NCBI RefSeq assembly: GCF_000152985.1
Contig: NZ_CH672395.1
Span: 413,849 to 477,848 of the forward strand
DNA length: 64,000 nucleotides
Direction: 5' to 3'
DNA from: Leeuwenhoekiella blandensis MED217
GTDB lineage: Bacteria; Bacteroidota; Bacteroidia; Flavobacteriales; Flavobacteriaceae
Made by a program: the position numbers and the translations under genes. This document shows, piece after piece, positions 16,083 through 25,371 of the stretch (positions are counted from its first letter, which is position 1; each line of letters starts with the position of its first letter). The notes beneath the pieces are model-generated. The model had not been told where the DNA came from. It saw nothing but the letters and a program-made list of their open reading frames with translations, and did not search any database.

Positions 16083-17060
16083 TTACTCGGCTTTTCGTTT
16101 AAAAGCATAGTCTGTAAACTGCTTTTGCGTATCGCTGAATTGAGCTGTGATCTCTAGTCCAGCCTCCTGCGCGAGCCATTGCACGACATCATCATCGTAT
16201 TTCTGGGAAATTTCAGTATGTATGCTTTCCCAAGGGGCAAAATTAACCTCAATGTTGAGTTTTTTGAGTGTGACTTTTTGTTGGGTTGTGCTTACTAGGA
16301 AGCTCTTTGCAGTTCCTGTTTCAGGATCATAAACAGGCCAATGTTTAAAGGCTTCCGTATTGAAGTTACTGTCTAATTCGGTATTGATGCGTCTTAGGAT
16401 GTTCTTATTGAATTCTGCTGTAATCTCCTGGGTGTCGTTGTAAGCATTTAGTATTTGTTGAGGGTCTTTTTTCTGATCTAGTCCCATAAACAGTAAATCT
16501 TCCGGTTGCATCGATTTTCTAATATTTACTAGAAAATCTATAGCCTGAGGATGTGTGAGATTACCAATGTTTGAACCTAACACCATAATCACCATTTTGC
16601 GTGCTGTATCGCGATTCCCTAGCTTTTTGAGCACGTCAAAGTACATTCCTTGTTCAGTTTGAATGTCGAGTTGTGGCCATTTTTCCTGAATGCTTTCCTC
16701 CAGTTCTTCAAGTACACTTGCACTAATGTCGATGGGCCGATAGGTAAAATCTAAATTTTCTTCATAAAATTTTTCAAGAAGAATTTTTGTTTTTTTTCCG
16801 TCCCCTGCGCCTAATTCTACCAGATCAAAACCCTGTGGTTCATCAAACAACTTAGCGATTTCTTCCTGATGTTTTTCTATGATGTTGTATTCACAAGAAG
16901 TGAGATAGTACTCCGGAAGCTCCATGATTTTCTGAAACAATTTATCTCCCTTTTTATCATAGAACCATTTTGAGGATAAGCGCTTAGGAAAAGCCGTAAG
17001 CCCTTCATAAACCTCCTTTTCAAAGGTATTTTGAAATTCAATCTTGGTAGTAGTTTTCAT
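16083..17060 (-). CDS. egtD: L-histidine N-alpha-methyltransferase (ergothioneine biosynthesis)
   Basis: The 325-residue protein trimethylates histidine to hercynine, the first ergothioneine step. The N-terminal LSSKWFYDKKGDKLFQKIMELPEYYLTSCE block, shortened here, is the family signature; VELGAGDGKKT is the SAM-binding loop and MVLGSNIGNLTH follows. Length matches EgtD. It begins seven bases after the egtB stop, and the two form a clear two-gene operon with egtB first. Confidence 0.93.
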   Translation of the reverse strand: MKTTTKIEFQNTFEKEVYEGLTAFPKRLSSKWFYDKKGDKLFQKIMELPEYYLTSCEYNIIEKHQEEIAKLFDEPQGFDLVELGAGDGKKTKILLEKFYEENLDFTYRPIDISASVLEELEESIQEKWPQLDIQTEQGMYFDVLKKLGNRDTARKMVIMVLGSNIGNLTHPQAIDFLVNIRKSMQPEDLLFMGLDQKKDPQQILNAYNDTQEITAEFNKNILRRINTELDSNFNTEAFKHWPVYDPETGTAKSFLVSTTQQKVTLKKLNIEVNFAPWESIHTEISQKYDDDVVQWLAQEAGLEITAQFSDTQKQFTDYAFKRKAE

Positions 17061-17067
17061 AGTGGTG

Positions 17068-18234
17068 TTATTGCGCTAGCCGAATTCCTGTGAATTGCCA
17101 ACGAAGCTGTGGGTGAAAAAAGTTGCGATAGGTGGGTCTGGTATGTTTGTCTGATGTGGCAACAGAACCACCTCTCAGGACTTTTTGGCTCACCATAAAT
17201 TTACCATTATACTCGCCTAAGGCACCGGGAGCTTTTTGATAATTAGGGTAAGGAAGGTAAGCGCTTTCCGTCCATTCCCAGCGTTGTCCCCATTCTAACT
17301 GATCTTGTGAAGCTTCCCATTCAAACTCGGTAGGAAGGCGGCAACCTTTCCATTGTGCATACGCAAAAGCCTCGTAATACGATAGATGTGTTGCGGGGGC
17401 TTTTAAGTCTAAGGGCTTTACACCGGCTAGGCCAAAATAAAACCAATTGTCTTCCTGTTTCTGCCAGTATTGAGGCGCCTTGGTAGGAAGACTTTTTACC
17501 CATTCCCAGCCTTCACTGTGCCAAAGTAAGACTTGCTCGTAACCACCGTCTTCAATAAATTCTAAATATTCTTTATTAGTGACAAGTTGGTTTGAAATTT
17601 TAAAATCATTGAGATATACTTTGTGTCTTCCCAACTCATTGTCATAACAAAAAGAATCGTCATGATGACCAATTTCATAAATACCCGCTTCTTTATGAAT
17701 CCACTCTTGTTTATGTTGTGAAGGGGTGTATTCTGAAAAATCTGATGTGTACATCGGTTGCAGCGGATTGTTTCCAAGAATGTACTTGATGTCTGTGAGT
17801 AACAATTCCTGATGCTGTTTCTCATGATGAATTCCTATTTCTACAAGAGAGTGCAGTTCTTCTGAAGCTTCAGTTTGCTCCAATAATTCTTTAAGATGAT
17901 GGGTTACGTGTTTACGATACGCATAAACTTCTTCTACAGTAGGGCGTGAGAGATTTCCGCGATCGGTGCGCACCACTCTGGCGCCCATGCTTTCGTAATA
18001 ACTATTAAAAACAAAAGAGAAATTAGAATTGTACTCTTGATAGTCTGACTTGTGCTTTTTTAAAATAAAATCCTCAAAAAACCATGTAGTGTGCCCTAAA
18101 TGCCATTTTGGAGGAGAGACATCAACGATAGGTTGTACAACATAATCTTCTATCTGTAAAGGCTTACAGATAGTTTCAGAATGCGTACGAGTTTCTAATA
18201 AAAAATCTAGAAGCGTAGTAGAAGTAGCAATCAT
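17068..18234 (-). CDS. egtB: Ergothioneine biosynthesis sulfoxide synthase EgtB (non-heme iron)
   Basis: The 388-residue protein joins hercynine with a thiol (cysteine or gamma-glutamylcysteine) using oxygen and iron. The N-terminal DinB-like domain carries the iron ligands HLGHTTWFFE (His45/His48 area) and H137-x3-H141-x-E143 (HEKQHQE). The C-terminal FGE-sulfatase-type domain starts near residue 190 and includes GCRLPTEFEWE and VLRGGS. It is followed by egtD. No EgtA, EgtC or EgtE homologue is adjacent, so the thiol donor and the final C-S lyase must be encoded elsewhere or differ. Confidence 0.92.
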   Translation of the reverse strand: MIATSTTLLDFLLETRTHSETICKPLQIEDYVVQPIVDVSPPKWHLGHTTWFFEDFILKKHKSDYQEYNSNFSFVFNSYYESMGARVVRTDRGNLSRPTVEEVYAYRKHVTHHLKELLEQTEASEELHSLVEIGIHHEKQHQELLLTDIKYILGNNPLQPMYTSDFSEYTPSQHKQEWIHKEAGIYEIGHHDDSFCYDNELGRHKVYLNDFKISNQLVTNKEYLEFIEDGGYEQVLLWHSEGWEWVKSLPTKAPQYWQKQEDNWFYFGLAGVKPLDLKAPATHLSYYEAFAYAQWKGCRLPTEFEWEASQDQLEWGQRWEWTESAYLPYPNYQKAPGALGEYNGKFMVSQKVLRGGSVATSDKHTRPTYRNFFHPQLRWQFTGIRLAQ

Positions 18235-18316
18235 AATAATGAGATATAACCAGTGGTTATTCTCAAATTTACGAGAATTCCTGCTACGCTTTAGCTTGCA
18301 ATACGTTAAGCCCTAG

Positions 18317-18730
18317 TTAAAAGGTAAAAGGCATGCTGTATTTAATGGCTCTTGGTTTGCCTCCAGCCATTCCCGGAGTCATTTTTGGGATAGCCAAAAT
18401 GTTGCGTTTAGCTTCTTCCTGCAAAACTTTGGTGCCACCTTTTACGCCAAGAATTTGGGGTTTTCCTTCTTCATTAATAACGAAGTCTACAATAACTTTT
18501 TCTTTGACACTTCCTTTGGTATAGCCTTCAGGAAATCTAAAATTAGATACGACGTGCTTTACCAATTGCTTTTTAAAGCAAGCTTTCTTTTCGGCAATTG
18601 AGCCTTCGCAGCCGGGCCAAACAGGTGGTATTTCTTTGATGGAGATTGCATTGCCAGAAACTGTCACTCCTTCTTGAGCAAAAGTAATCGAGGTTAAAAG
18701 TAGGGCGGCAATGAACAGAACTGATTTCAT
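18317..18730 (-). CDS. Secreted TonB C-terminal-domain-like protein
   Basis: With the start at the ATG at 18730 the protein has 137 residues and a clean signal peptide (ALLLTSITFAQ). An in-frame upstream ATG would add a non-signal extension and overlap thyA. The mature part holds a Cys pair (PGCEG...KKAC) and a TonB-C-like core: VIVDFVINEEGKPQIL, a helix EEAKRNILAIPKMTPGM and the final strand AIKYSMPFTF. It lacks a TonB membrane anchor and proline spacer, so it is probably a periplasmic relative and not the energy transducer itself. It lies just downstream of thyA. Confidence 0.78.
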   Translation of the reverse strand: MKSVLFIAALLLTSITFAQEGVTVSGNAISIKEIPPVWPGCEGSIAEKKACFKKQLVKHVVSNFRFPEGYTKGSVKEKVIVDFVINEEGKPQILGVKGGTKVLQEEAKRNILAIPKMTPGMAGGKPRAIKYSMPFTF

Positions 18731-18755
18731 AATAATTGAAGATTTGGGGATTGAT

Positions 18756-19607
18756 TTAAATAGCGACCTTACCCTTAATATGAGGATGTGGGTCATAATT
18801 CTCTAGTTTAAAATCATCAAATGAAAAACTAAAAATGTCCTTTACCTCTGGGTTAAGTGTCATTGTGGGTAATTTGCGTATTTCGCGGGTCAATTGCAAA
18901 TTTAATTGTTCAATATGGTTGTTGTAGATGTGCGCGTCACCAAAGGTGTGAATAAAATCACCAGGTGCATAATCGCATACTTGAGCCATCATCATGGTAA
19001 ACAATGCATAGGATGCGATATTAAAAGGTACTCCTAAAAATACGTCTGCACTGCGCTGGTAGAGTTGACATGAGAGTTTTGGGCGTTTATCCTCAGCCTC
19101 CGGATCGCCCGGTGCAACATAAAATTGAAAAAACGCATGACACGGTGGTAAAGCTGCTTTACCATTGGCTACGTTTTCAGCAAAAGATTTGGAAGTATCT
19201 GGCATAACGCTGGGATTCCAGGCGCTTACGAGCATACGTCTACTGTTAGGGTTGTTTTTTAGAGATTCAATCACCTCTTTGATCTGGTCAATTTCTTCAC
19301 TGTTCCAATTGCGCCATTGATGTCCATAAACAGGACCCAAGTTTCCATCTTCATCTGCCCACTCGTTCCAGATACGAACGCCGTGTTCCTTTAAGTATTC
19401 AATATTGGTATCGCCTTTTAAAAACCAAAGTAACTCATAAATAATCGATTTTAAATGTAGTTTTTTGGTGGTGACCATAGGGAAGCCTTCACTTAGATCA
19501 AAACGCATTTGATATCCAAAAACGCTTAAGGTCCCTGTGCCGGTGCGGTCGCCTTTTTGTGCGCCGTTGTTTAAAATATGTTTGACGAGATCATGATACT
19601 GTTGCAT
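18756..19607 (-). CDS. thyA: Thymidylate synthase
   Basis: The 283-residue enzyme methylates dUMP with methylene-tetrahydrofolate. Family features: [20 protein letters not shown] (phosphate arginine), the catalytic cysteine in [32 protein letters not shown], and the C-terminal [11 protein letters not shown]-type end ([13 protein letters not shown]). Length is within the normal range. Its product dihydrofolate is recycled by folA, about 5 kb away on the same strand. Confidence 0.96.
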   Translation of the reverse strand: MQQYHDLVKHILNNGAQKGDRTGTGTLSVFGYQMRFDLSEGFPMVTTKKLHLKSIIYELLWFLKGDTNIEYLKEHGVRIWNEWADEDGNLGPVYGHQWRNWNSEEIDQIKEVIESLKNNPNSRRMLVSAWNPSVMPDTSKSFAENVANGKAALPPCHAFFQFYVAPGDPEAEDKRPKLSCQLYQRSADVFLGVPFNIASYALFTMMMAQVCDYAPGDFIHTFGDAHIYNNHIEQLNLQLTREIRKLPTMTLNPEVKDIFSFSFDDFKLENYDPHPHIKGKVAI

Positions 19608-19740
19608 AGCAGCTTATTCGATTTTTGGTAAAAATAAGGGTTTACTGGTGAGCGAAATTGTGAATATGATTTTTTTAATTAATAATTTATTAACTAATAA
19701 TGACTATTTTCGCCTGTTGTAAAATGCTTATTTTAGTTCG

Positions 19741-20109
19741 ATGCTATTAAAAACAATTCCTTATCCGTTTGGAGAGGCCAAATATTATCCAAGCTTCATA
19801 CATGTTAAATTTCGTGAAGATTTGGATGTTGTAGAACTTGAATATTCTAAACAGATATTTAAGGATATTGAAGCGTTTTATGAGGGGGCGAAATACGTTG
19901 TGATTTCAGAACGCGGTCTTAATACGAGTTTTGACCCCATAAATATGAAATCGCTTAACCTTTCTAAAATGCAAGGACTTGCTGTCGTTTCGCCAGAAGG
20001 TGCAGCGCGTCGTGACGAACTCATTGTTGAGCAAGGCTATTATAAAGGTTCTTTTGCTTTTTTTACAACGTATAAGGCTGCTGAAGAATGGGCGCTAACT
20101 TTTGAATAA
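19741..20109 (+). CDS. Hypothetical protein, 122 residues (STAS/SpoIIAA-like shape)
   Basis: I do not recognise a named family. The protein has no signal peptide or membrane segment. It alternates strands and helices (SFIHVKFREDLDVVELE, KYVVISERGLNTSF, MQGLAVVSPEGAARRDELI, GSFAFFTTYKAAEEWAL) in a way that resembles flavobacterial STAS-like small proteins. It stands alone between thyA and the convergent transporter gene. Confidence 0.65.
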   Translation: MLLKTIPYPFGEAKYYPSFIHVKFREDLDVVELEYSKQIFKDIEAFYEGAKYVVISERGLNTSFDPINMKSLNLSKMQGLAVVSPEGAARRDELIVEQGYYKGSFAFFTTYKAAEEWALTFE

Positions 20110-20115
20110 AAGTTC

Positions 20116-21531
20116 TTAACCAATAATCATTCCGGCGATTGTTGCTGAAAGTAATGACGCAAGGGTTCCTCCCAAAACAGCTTTAAGACCAAATTCTGAA
20201 AGTGTTTTTCTTTGTCCGGGTGCTAACGAGCCTATTCCTCCAATTTGAATTCCTATCGAAGCAAAATTGGCAAAACCACATAATAAATAGGTTGCCATTA
20301 TCACCGATTTTTGATAGGTGAAACTCAATTCGTTAAGTGGGTTTTTAAGTTCAGCAAGCTGAATGTAGCCTACAAATTCACTGGCAGCCAATTTGATACC
20401 GAGCAATTGCCCCATAAGCATAATATCTTCTGAGGCAACACCTATAAGCCACATAAGCGGCGCGAAAATGGTTCCCAATACCGCTTCTAAAGAAAAGCTA
20501 GAGTAGGGAGTATGCGTTGCAAGAACATCATTTAAAGTAGTTACTTCGCCAATTTTGCCAAGACCGTAGTTGATCATTGCAATAAACGCAACAAAAACAA
20601 GGAGCATTGCACCTACGTTGGCGGCAAGTTTTAAACCTTCGGTAGTACCGGTAGCGATAGCATCTAGAATATTAGAGCCTATTTTATCTGAAGAAACTTC
20701 AACGCTCGAATCGATAGGCATTTGTTGCGGATACAAAAGTTTTGAGATAACAATGGCTCCCGGCGCTGCCATAACAGATGCAGCCAATAAATGTCGGGCA
20801 AATTCAAGCCGAAGTGCAGCATCGTCACCACTTAGAAACCCAATATAAGCTGCTAATACACCACCGGCTACGGTTGCCATTCCCCCTACCATAACGAGAA
20901 GGATCTCAGAACGTGTCATACGTTCTAAATAGGCTTTGATCATCAATGGTGCTTCAGTTTGACCCAAAAATATATTTCCCGCAACCGATAAACTTTCGGC
21001 ACCAGAAATGCCTAAAAGTTTAGTGAGTACCCAGGCCATCCCCTTAACCACGATTTGTACAATACCTAAATAATATAATACCGAAGTTAAGGCCGAGAAG
21101 AAAATGATAGTAGGTAACACCTGAAATATAAATATGAAGCCATAGCTGTCGACATCCATCATTCCGCCTAAGAGAAATTCACTACCTGCAGCAGTAAAAT
21201 CAAGGATCTTTACAAAGATCTTCCCTACAAATTCAAAAGATTTTTGAACAAAAGGAACTTTTAAAACGCCAATGGCCAGTAAGAGCTGTGCTCCAAGACC
21301 TATTCCTATGGTTTTCCAATTGATTGCTTTTCGGTTTGTGCTGCACAGGTAAGCAATTACCAGTAAACAAACCATTCCTAAAACACCACGCCACAGGCTG
21401 TCAAAAGAAAAACCGGCGTTGGGTATAATAGTTTTGCTTGCTTCTACAGGAAGAATTTCTTGTGCGCTTTGAGCAAAGGTATTTAGACTAGCAGATAGGG
21501 TGACAATTAGGAATAAGAGTAATTTTCGCAT
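20116..21531 (-). CDS. Concentrative nucleoside transporter (NupC/CNT family)
   Basis: The 471-residue membrane protein takes up nucleosides with sodium or protons across the inner membrane. The CNT core has about ten hydrophobic segments, with family motifs GNIFLGQTEAPLMIKAYL, MVGGMATVAGGVLAAYIGF and FANFASIGIQIGGIGSLAPGQR. The first 21 residues look like a cleavable signal peptide ending FAQS, which is common for flavobacterial members but unusual in enterobacterial NupC. It lies six bases downstream of the DUF151 gene on the same strand. With thyA and the deoxynucleoside kinase it suggests nucleoside salvage. Confidence 0.92.
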   Translation of the reverse strand: MRKLLLFLIVTLSASLNTFAQSAQEILPVEASKTIIPNAGFSFDSLWRGVLGMVCLLVIAYLCSTNRKAINWKTIGIGLGAQLLLAIGVLKVPFVQKSFEFVGKIFVKILDFTAAGSEFLLGGMMDVDSYGFIFIFQVLPTIIFFSALTSVLYYLGIVQIVVKGMAWVLTKLLGISGAESLSVAGNIFLGQTEAPLMIKAYLERMTRSEILLVMVGGMATVAGGVLAAYIGFLSGDDAALRLEFARHLLAASVMAAPGAIVISKLLYPQQMPIDSSVEVSSDKIGSNILDAIATGTTEGLKLAANVGAMLLVFVAFIAMINYGLGKIGEVTTLNDVLATHTPYSSFSLEAVLGTIFAPLMWLIGVASEDIMLMGQLLGIKLAASEFVGYIQLAELKNPLNELSFTYQKSVIMATYLLCGFANFASIGIQIGGIGSLAPGQRKTLSEFGLKAVLGGTLASLLSATIAGMIIG

Positions 21532-21536
21532 CTATA

Positions 21537-22166
21537 TTAATTGCGTTTAGATATTTCGTCTCTGATTTTGGCTGCAGCCTCGTAATCTTCGGCAGCCACG
21601 GCCTGTTCTAAAAGTGAATTAAGCTCTCCAAGGGATAGTTTTTTGTAATCGCTCGTGCTTGATGTGTTTTGTTCCTCCTCTTCTTCAACAACCAATTGAT
21701 CTACAAATACATCATCTACATTGTCTTCATCCTCTTCCTGATTTTGCTCGGTACCTTTAAGGTATATTCCTGCTTTATCCAGAATGTTTTTGTAGGTAAA
21801 AATAGGAGCGTTAAAACGCAAGGCTAAAGAAATAGCATCACTAGTACGGGCATCAATGATCTCTTCGATATTATCACGCTCACAAATAATACTACTGTAA
21901 AAAACACCGTCAACCAGTTTATGGATGATCACTTGCTTGACCTGAATGTCAAAACGATCTGCAAAGTTTTTAAACAAATCGTGAGTAAGAGGTCGAGGTG
22001 GCTTGATTTCTTTTTCTAAAGCAATAGCTATAGATTGTGCTTCAAAAGCACCAATGACTATGGGTAGCTTGCGGTCACCATCAACTTCACTTAGTATTAA
22101 AGCGTATGCGCCATTTTGTGTCTGGCTATACGATATTCCCTTAATATTCAAACGCACTAAACTCAT
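21537..22166 (-). CDS. Bifunctional nuclease domain (DUF151) protein with C-terminal UVR motif
   Basis: The start is set at the ATG at 22166, giving 209 residues; the in-frame upstream start falls inside the etfA terminator. The N-terminal BFN/DUF151 domain (about 1-135) has GAYALILSEVDGDRKLPIVIG, EAQSIAIALE and DARTSDAISLALRFNAPIF. An acidic linker leads to a UVR-type helical hairpin (LNSLLEQAVAAEDYEAAAKIRDEI). The domain was first described as a nuclease in plants and Thermotoga, but its bacterial role is not settled. Confidence 0.88.
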   Translation of the reverse strand: MSLVRLNIKGISYSQTQNGAYALILSEVDGDRKLPIVIGAFEAQSIAIALEKEIKPPRPLTHDLFKNFADRFDIQVKQVIIHKLVDGVFYSSIICERDNIEEIIDARTSDAISLALRFNAPIFTYKNILDKAGIYLKGTEQNQEEDEDNVDDVFVDQLVVEEEEEQNTSSTSDYKKLSLGELNSLLEQAVAAEDYEAAAKIRDEISKRN

Positions 22167-22182
22167 AAGCTGTAAAAATATA

Positions 22183-22230
22183 AAAAGGCTGTTTAAAAGA
22201 GGACAGATATCCAAATTTAAACAGCCCTTT
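22183..22230 (-). terminator. Terminator of the etfBA operon
   Basis: A 15-bp inverted repeat with one mismatch (AAAGGGCTGTTTAAA on the minus strand) and an 18-base loop is followed on the minus strand by a T-rich tract. It sits 20 bases beyond the etfA stop codon and just ahead of the DUF151 start. Confidence 0.75.
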
Positions 22231-22251
22231 GAGCGGTCGAAAATACTAAAT

Positions 22252-23220
22252 TTAAGAGTTATTCGCCTTAAACTCTTTTAATTTTTCGTTTAGCTTAGGT
22301 ACAACTTCGAAAGCATCCCCCACAATACCGTAATCTGCGGCCTTGAAAAAAGGTGCTTCCGGGTCTGTATTGATAACCACTTTGGTCTTAGAAGCGTTAA
22401 TTCCTGCAAGATGCTGGATGGCTCCAGAAATACCAATTGCGATATATAAATTTGAGGCTACCGGTTTACCGGTTTGTCCTACGTGTTCGCTATGCGGTCT
22501 CCAGCCCATATCAGAAACCGGCTTTGAGCAAGCAGTTGCAGCGCCAAGAATATCGGCCATTTCTTCAACCATGCCCCAATTTTCTGGTCCTTTTAATCCG
22601 CGACCTCCACTGACTACGATTTCTGCATCGGCGATGGTAACTTTATCTTTTACTTTATCTACAGATTGCACTTCAACCTTAAACTGTGAATCATCAAGGT
22701 TCGGCTCAAAAGTTTCTTCAGTAGCATCTTTTTGAGCTTCTTTAAGACCGAAACTGTTTTTAGATAAACCTATGATTTTTACATCGGTGGTGATTTCTGT
22801 ATGATTAAAGGCTTTATTGGTAAAAGCCGTACGCTTAACTTTAAATGGAGCTTCGCTTTCTGGTAAAGCAACAACATTAGATGCGTAACCTGCTTCAAGA
22901 TCAACAGCGAGAAGCGGCGCTAAATATTTCGCGTTTGCGCTACTGCTTAAAACAACAACTTTTGAAGCTTCTTTTTTTGCGACCTCTGTTAGTGCAGCAG
23001 CATAAGCATTAGCTGTGAATTTACTGAGTTTATCACTCTTTATGTGTACTACTTTATCTGCACCATAAGTACCTAATGATGCGGTTTCTTCAGCGTTCAC
23101 GGCTACGGCAGTAACGGTGGTGCTCATCATATCTGCAATACCACGCGCATAGCTTACCACCTCGTAAGCGGTCTTTTTAAATTTTCCTTCTTCTGATTCT
23201 GTATATACTAAAACTGACAT
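22252..23220 (-). CDS. etfA: Electron transfer flavoprotein subunit alpha
   Basis: The 322-residue protein is the FAD-binding subunit of ETF, which accepts electrons from acyl-CoA dehydrogenases. The C-terminal FAD domain has VVSGGRGLKGPENW, GATACSKPVSDMGWRPHSEHVGQTG (a shorter part counts as the signature), and YIAIGISGAIQHLAGI. Length is standard. It follows etfB after 59 bases and closes the operon. Confidence 0.95.
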   Translation of the reverse strand: MSVLVYTESEEGKFKKTAYEVVSYARGIADMMSTTVTAVAVNAEETASLGTYGADKVVHIKSDKLSKFTANAYAAALTEVAKKEASKVVVLSSSANAKYLAPLLAVDLEAGYASNVVALPESEAPFKVKRTAFTNKAFNHTEITTDVKIIGLSKNSFGLKEAQKDATEETFEPNLDDSQFKVEVQSVDKVKDKVTIADAEIVVSGGRGLKGPENWGMVEEMADILGAATACSKPVSDMGWRPHSEHVGQTGKPVASNLYIAIGISGAIQHLAGINASKTKVVINTDPEAPFFKAADYGIVGDAFEVVPKLNEKLKEFKANNS

Positions 23221-23279
23221 ATTTTTTGCTTTTGTTTTTTCGCGTATGCGAAAGAATTAAACTTGAATTTAGGAGCTCT

Positions 23280-24026
23280 CTAGATTGCTTTTGCTTCGTT
23301 ATGCAAAAGGTCGATCAGCTCATCTAAATTATCTGGAGAGATAAGTTTTACATCTCCCTTAGGTGCCGGTTTTTCAAAAGAAACTGCACTAGTCTCGGTA
23401 GAAGCGCCTTGTGGTTCTTTTACTTCAAGTGGCTTTTTACGTGCCATCATAATCCCACGCATATTTGGGATGCGTAAATCGCTTTCTTCAACGATTCCTT
23501 TTTGGCCTCCAACTACTAAAGGTAATTTTGCGGTTACGGTTTCTTTACCTCCGTCAATTTCACGAACAGCGGTAGCTGTGTCGCCATCAACTTCAAGACT
23601 TATACATGTGTTTACAAAACTAGCACCTAACAAACTCGCTAACATCCCGGGAACCATTCCTCCATTGTAGTCAATAGACTCACGGCCGGCAATGATCAGG
23701 TCGTAGTTTCCTTCTTTTGCAACTGCGCTCAATTCTTTGGCTACTTGAAAACCATCAAGTGCTTCAGTGTTGATGCGAATCGCAGAGTCTGCTCCTATAG
23801 CAAGTGCTTTTCTAAGTGTAGGTTCGGTTTCAGGACCACCTACATTTATAATATCTACGGTTGCGCCTTGTTTTTCTTTGAACCACATTGCGCGGGTAAG
23901 ACCAAATTCATCATTTGGGTTGATCACAAATTGAACGCCGTTGGTGTCAAATTTGGTGTCATTATCTGTAAAATTGATTTTAGAAGTCGTATCAGGTACG
24001 TGACTGATGCATACTAATATTTTCAT
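23280..24026 (-). CDS. etfB: Electron transfer flavoprotein subunit beta
   Basis: The 248-residue protein is the AMP-binding subunit of ETF. Signatures: ISHVPDTTSKINF at the N-terminus, VINPNDEFGLTRAM, LIIAGRESIDYNGGMVPGMLA, and the ETF-beta motif VREIDGGKETVTAKLPLVVGG. It is first in the etfBA operon and diverges from pdhB, which would allow shared control of two catabolic electron-supply functions. Confidence 0.95.
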   Translation of the reverse strand: MKILVCISHVPDTTSKINFTDNDTKFDTNGVQFVINPNDEFGLTRAMWFKEKQGATVDIINVGGPETEPTLRKALAIGADSAIRINTEALDGFQVAKELSAVAKEGNYDLIIAGRESIDYNGGMVPGMLASLLGASFVNTCISLEVDGDTATAVREIDGGKETVTAKLPLVVGGQKGIVEESDLRIPNMRGIMMARKKPLEVKEPQGASTETSAVSFEKPAPKGDVKLISPDNLDELIDLLHNEAKAI

Positions 24027-24081
24027 ATATCAAACTTTTATCTTGTGAACTATTTCGTTTTCGTTACGAAAATAAGCATTA

Positions 24082-24132
24082 AAATCGGAAATTTGCTATG
24101 CGTGCATAACAAAATTTAGTTAAATCCGATTT
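24082..24132. promoter_or_regulatory. Inverted AAATCGGA / TCCGATTT half-sites between etfB and pdhB
   Basis: AAATCGGA at 24082-24089 and TCCGATTT at 24125-24132 form an 8-bp perfect inverted pair 35 bases apart, with an inner palindrome TATGC-GT-GCATA between them. They lie in the divergent promoter region; a TATTTTTG element (24153-24160) for pdhB follows. A regulator is not known. Confidence 0.3.
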
Positions 24133-24222
24133 CCTAGCGAAGATTTAATTCCTATTTTTGCTGTCCCCGCAAAATTGGGGATTTTACTTGATTTAACAGT
24201 ACACGTACATCCACTTTTATTT

Positions 24223-25200
24223 ATGAAAACAATACAATTTAGGGAAGCGGTTTGTGAAGCTATGAGTGAAGAAATGCGCCGTGATGAGGCCATTTATCTT
24301 ATGGGTGAGGAAGTTGCAGAATATAATGGGGCTTACAAAGCGTCAAAAGGTATGCTTGATGAGTTTGGTCCAGATCGTGTAATCGATACTCCTATTTCAG
24401 AATTAGGTTTTGCCGGTATTGCCATTGGTAGTGCTATGAACGGTAACCGTCCTATTGTAGAGTATATGACCTTCAACTTTTCGCTTGTAGGTATAGATCA
24501 AATTATAAATAACGCGGCAAAAATCCGTCAGATGTCTGGTGGTCAATTTAACTGCCCTATTGTATTTAGAGGACCTACCGCTTCTGCAGGTCAGTTGGGT
24601 GCGACGCACTCGCAGGCATTTGAGAGCTGGTTTGCTAATACTCCCGGTCTTAAAGTAATTGTACCTTCAAATCCTGCTGATGCAAAAGGATTATTGAAGT
24701 CGGCAATACGTGATGACGATCCGGTTATTTTTATGGAAAGTGAGCAGATGTATGGTGATAAAGGAGAAGTGCCAGAAGGAGAATATTTAATTCCGATTGG
24801 TGTGGCCGATGTGAAGCGTGAAGGAAGCGATGTAACTATTGTTTCTTTCGGAAAGATCATCAAAGAGGCTTATGCTGCTGCTGAAGAATTAGAAAAAGAC
24901 GGAATCTCTTGTGAGATCATCGACTTACGTACTGTAAGACCTTTAGATATTAATACGGTTATCGAATCTGTAAAGAAAACTAACAGATTGGTGATTCTTG
25001 AAGAGGCTTGGCCTTTTGGAAATGTATCTACTGAGATCACGTTCCAGGTTCAAGAAAAAGCATTTGATTATCTAGATGCTCCTATTATTAAAATAAACAC
25101 TGCAGATACTCCTGCACCGTATTCTCCAGTTCTTTTAAAAGAATGGATACCAAACAGCAATGATGTTGTTAAAGCGGTTAAAAAAGTACTGTACAGATAA
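24223..25200 (+). CDS. pdhB: Pyruvate dehydrogenase E1 component, beta subunit
   Basis: The 325-residue protein starts at ATG 24223 with MKTIQFREAVCEAMSEEM; a farther in-frame start would only add an unrelated leader. It is the beta chain of the thiamine-diphosphate E1 enzyme. The motifs YMTFNFSLVGIDQIINNAAK, GGQFNCPIVFRGP, SEQMYGDKGEVP and the transketolase C-terminal region EEAWPFGNVSTEI are typical. The alpha chain and E2 are not adjacent, which is usual in flavobacteria. A strong terminator follows. Confidence 0.93.
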   Translation: MKTIQFREAVCEAMSEEMRRDEAIYLMGEEVAEYNGAYKASKGMLDEFGPDRVIDTPISELGFAGIAIGSAMNGNRPIVEYMTFNFSLVGIDQIINNAAKIRQMSGGQFNCPIVFRGPTASAGQLGATHSQAFESWFANTPGLKVIVPSNPADAKGLLKSAIRDDDPVIFMESEQMYGDKGEVPEGEYLIPIGVADVKREGSDVTIVSFGKIIKEAYAAAEELEKDGISCEIIDLRTVRPLDINTVIESVKKTNRLVILEEAWPFGNVSTEITFQVQEKAFDYLDAPIIKINTADTPAPYSPVLLKEWIPNSNDVVKAVKKVLYR

Positions 25201-25219
25201 CTAGATACTACTATCTTTG

Positions 25220-25265
25220 AAGCTTCATTGGTCATCAAATAATTGACTAATGAAGCTTTTTTTGT
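25220..25265 (+). terminator. Terminator after pdhB
   Basis: A 10-bp perfect stem, AAGCTTCATT / AATGAAGCTT (extended by GTCA/TGAC inside), is followed by a T run. Confidence 0.85.
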
Positions 25266-25371
25266 TAGTAGTCATTTTATTTGCGACGAATACCGTGTTT
25301 ACGCAGTTCTAGCAATACTAATTCAATAGTTTTTGAGTTAGATTAAAGCGCCAAGATCGTTATCTATTTAT

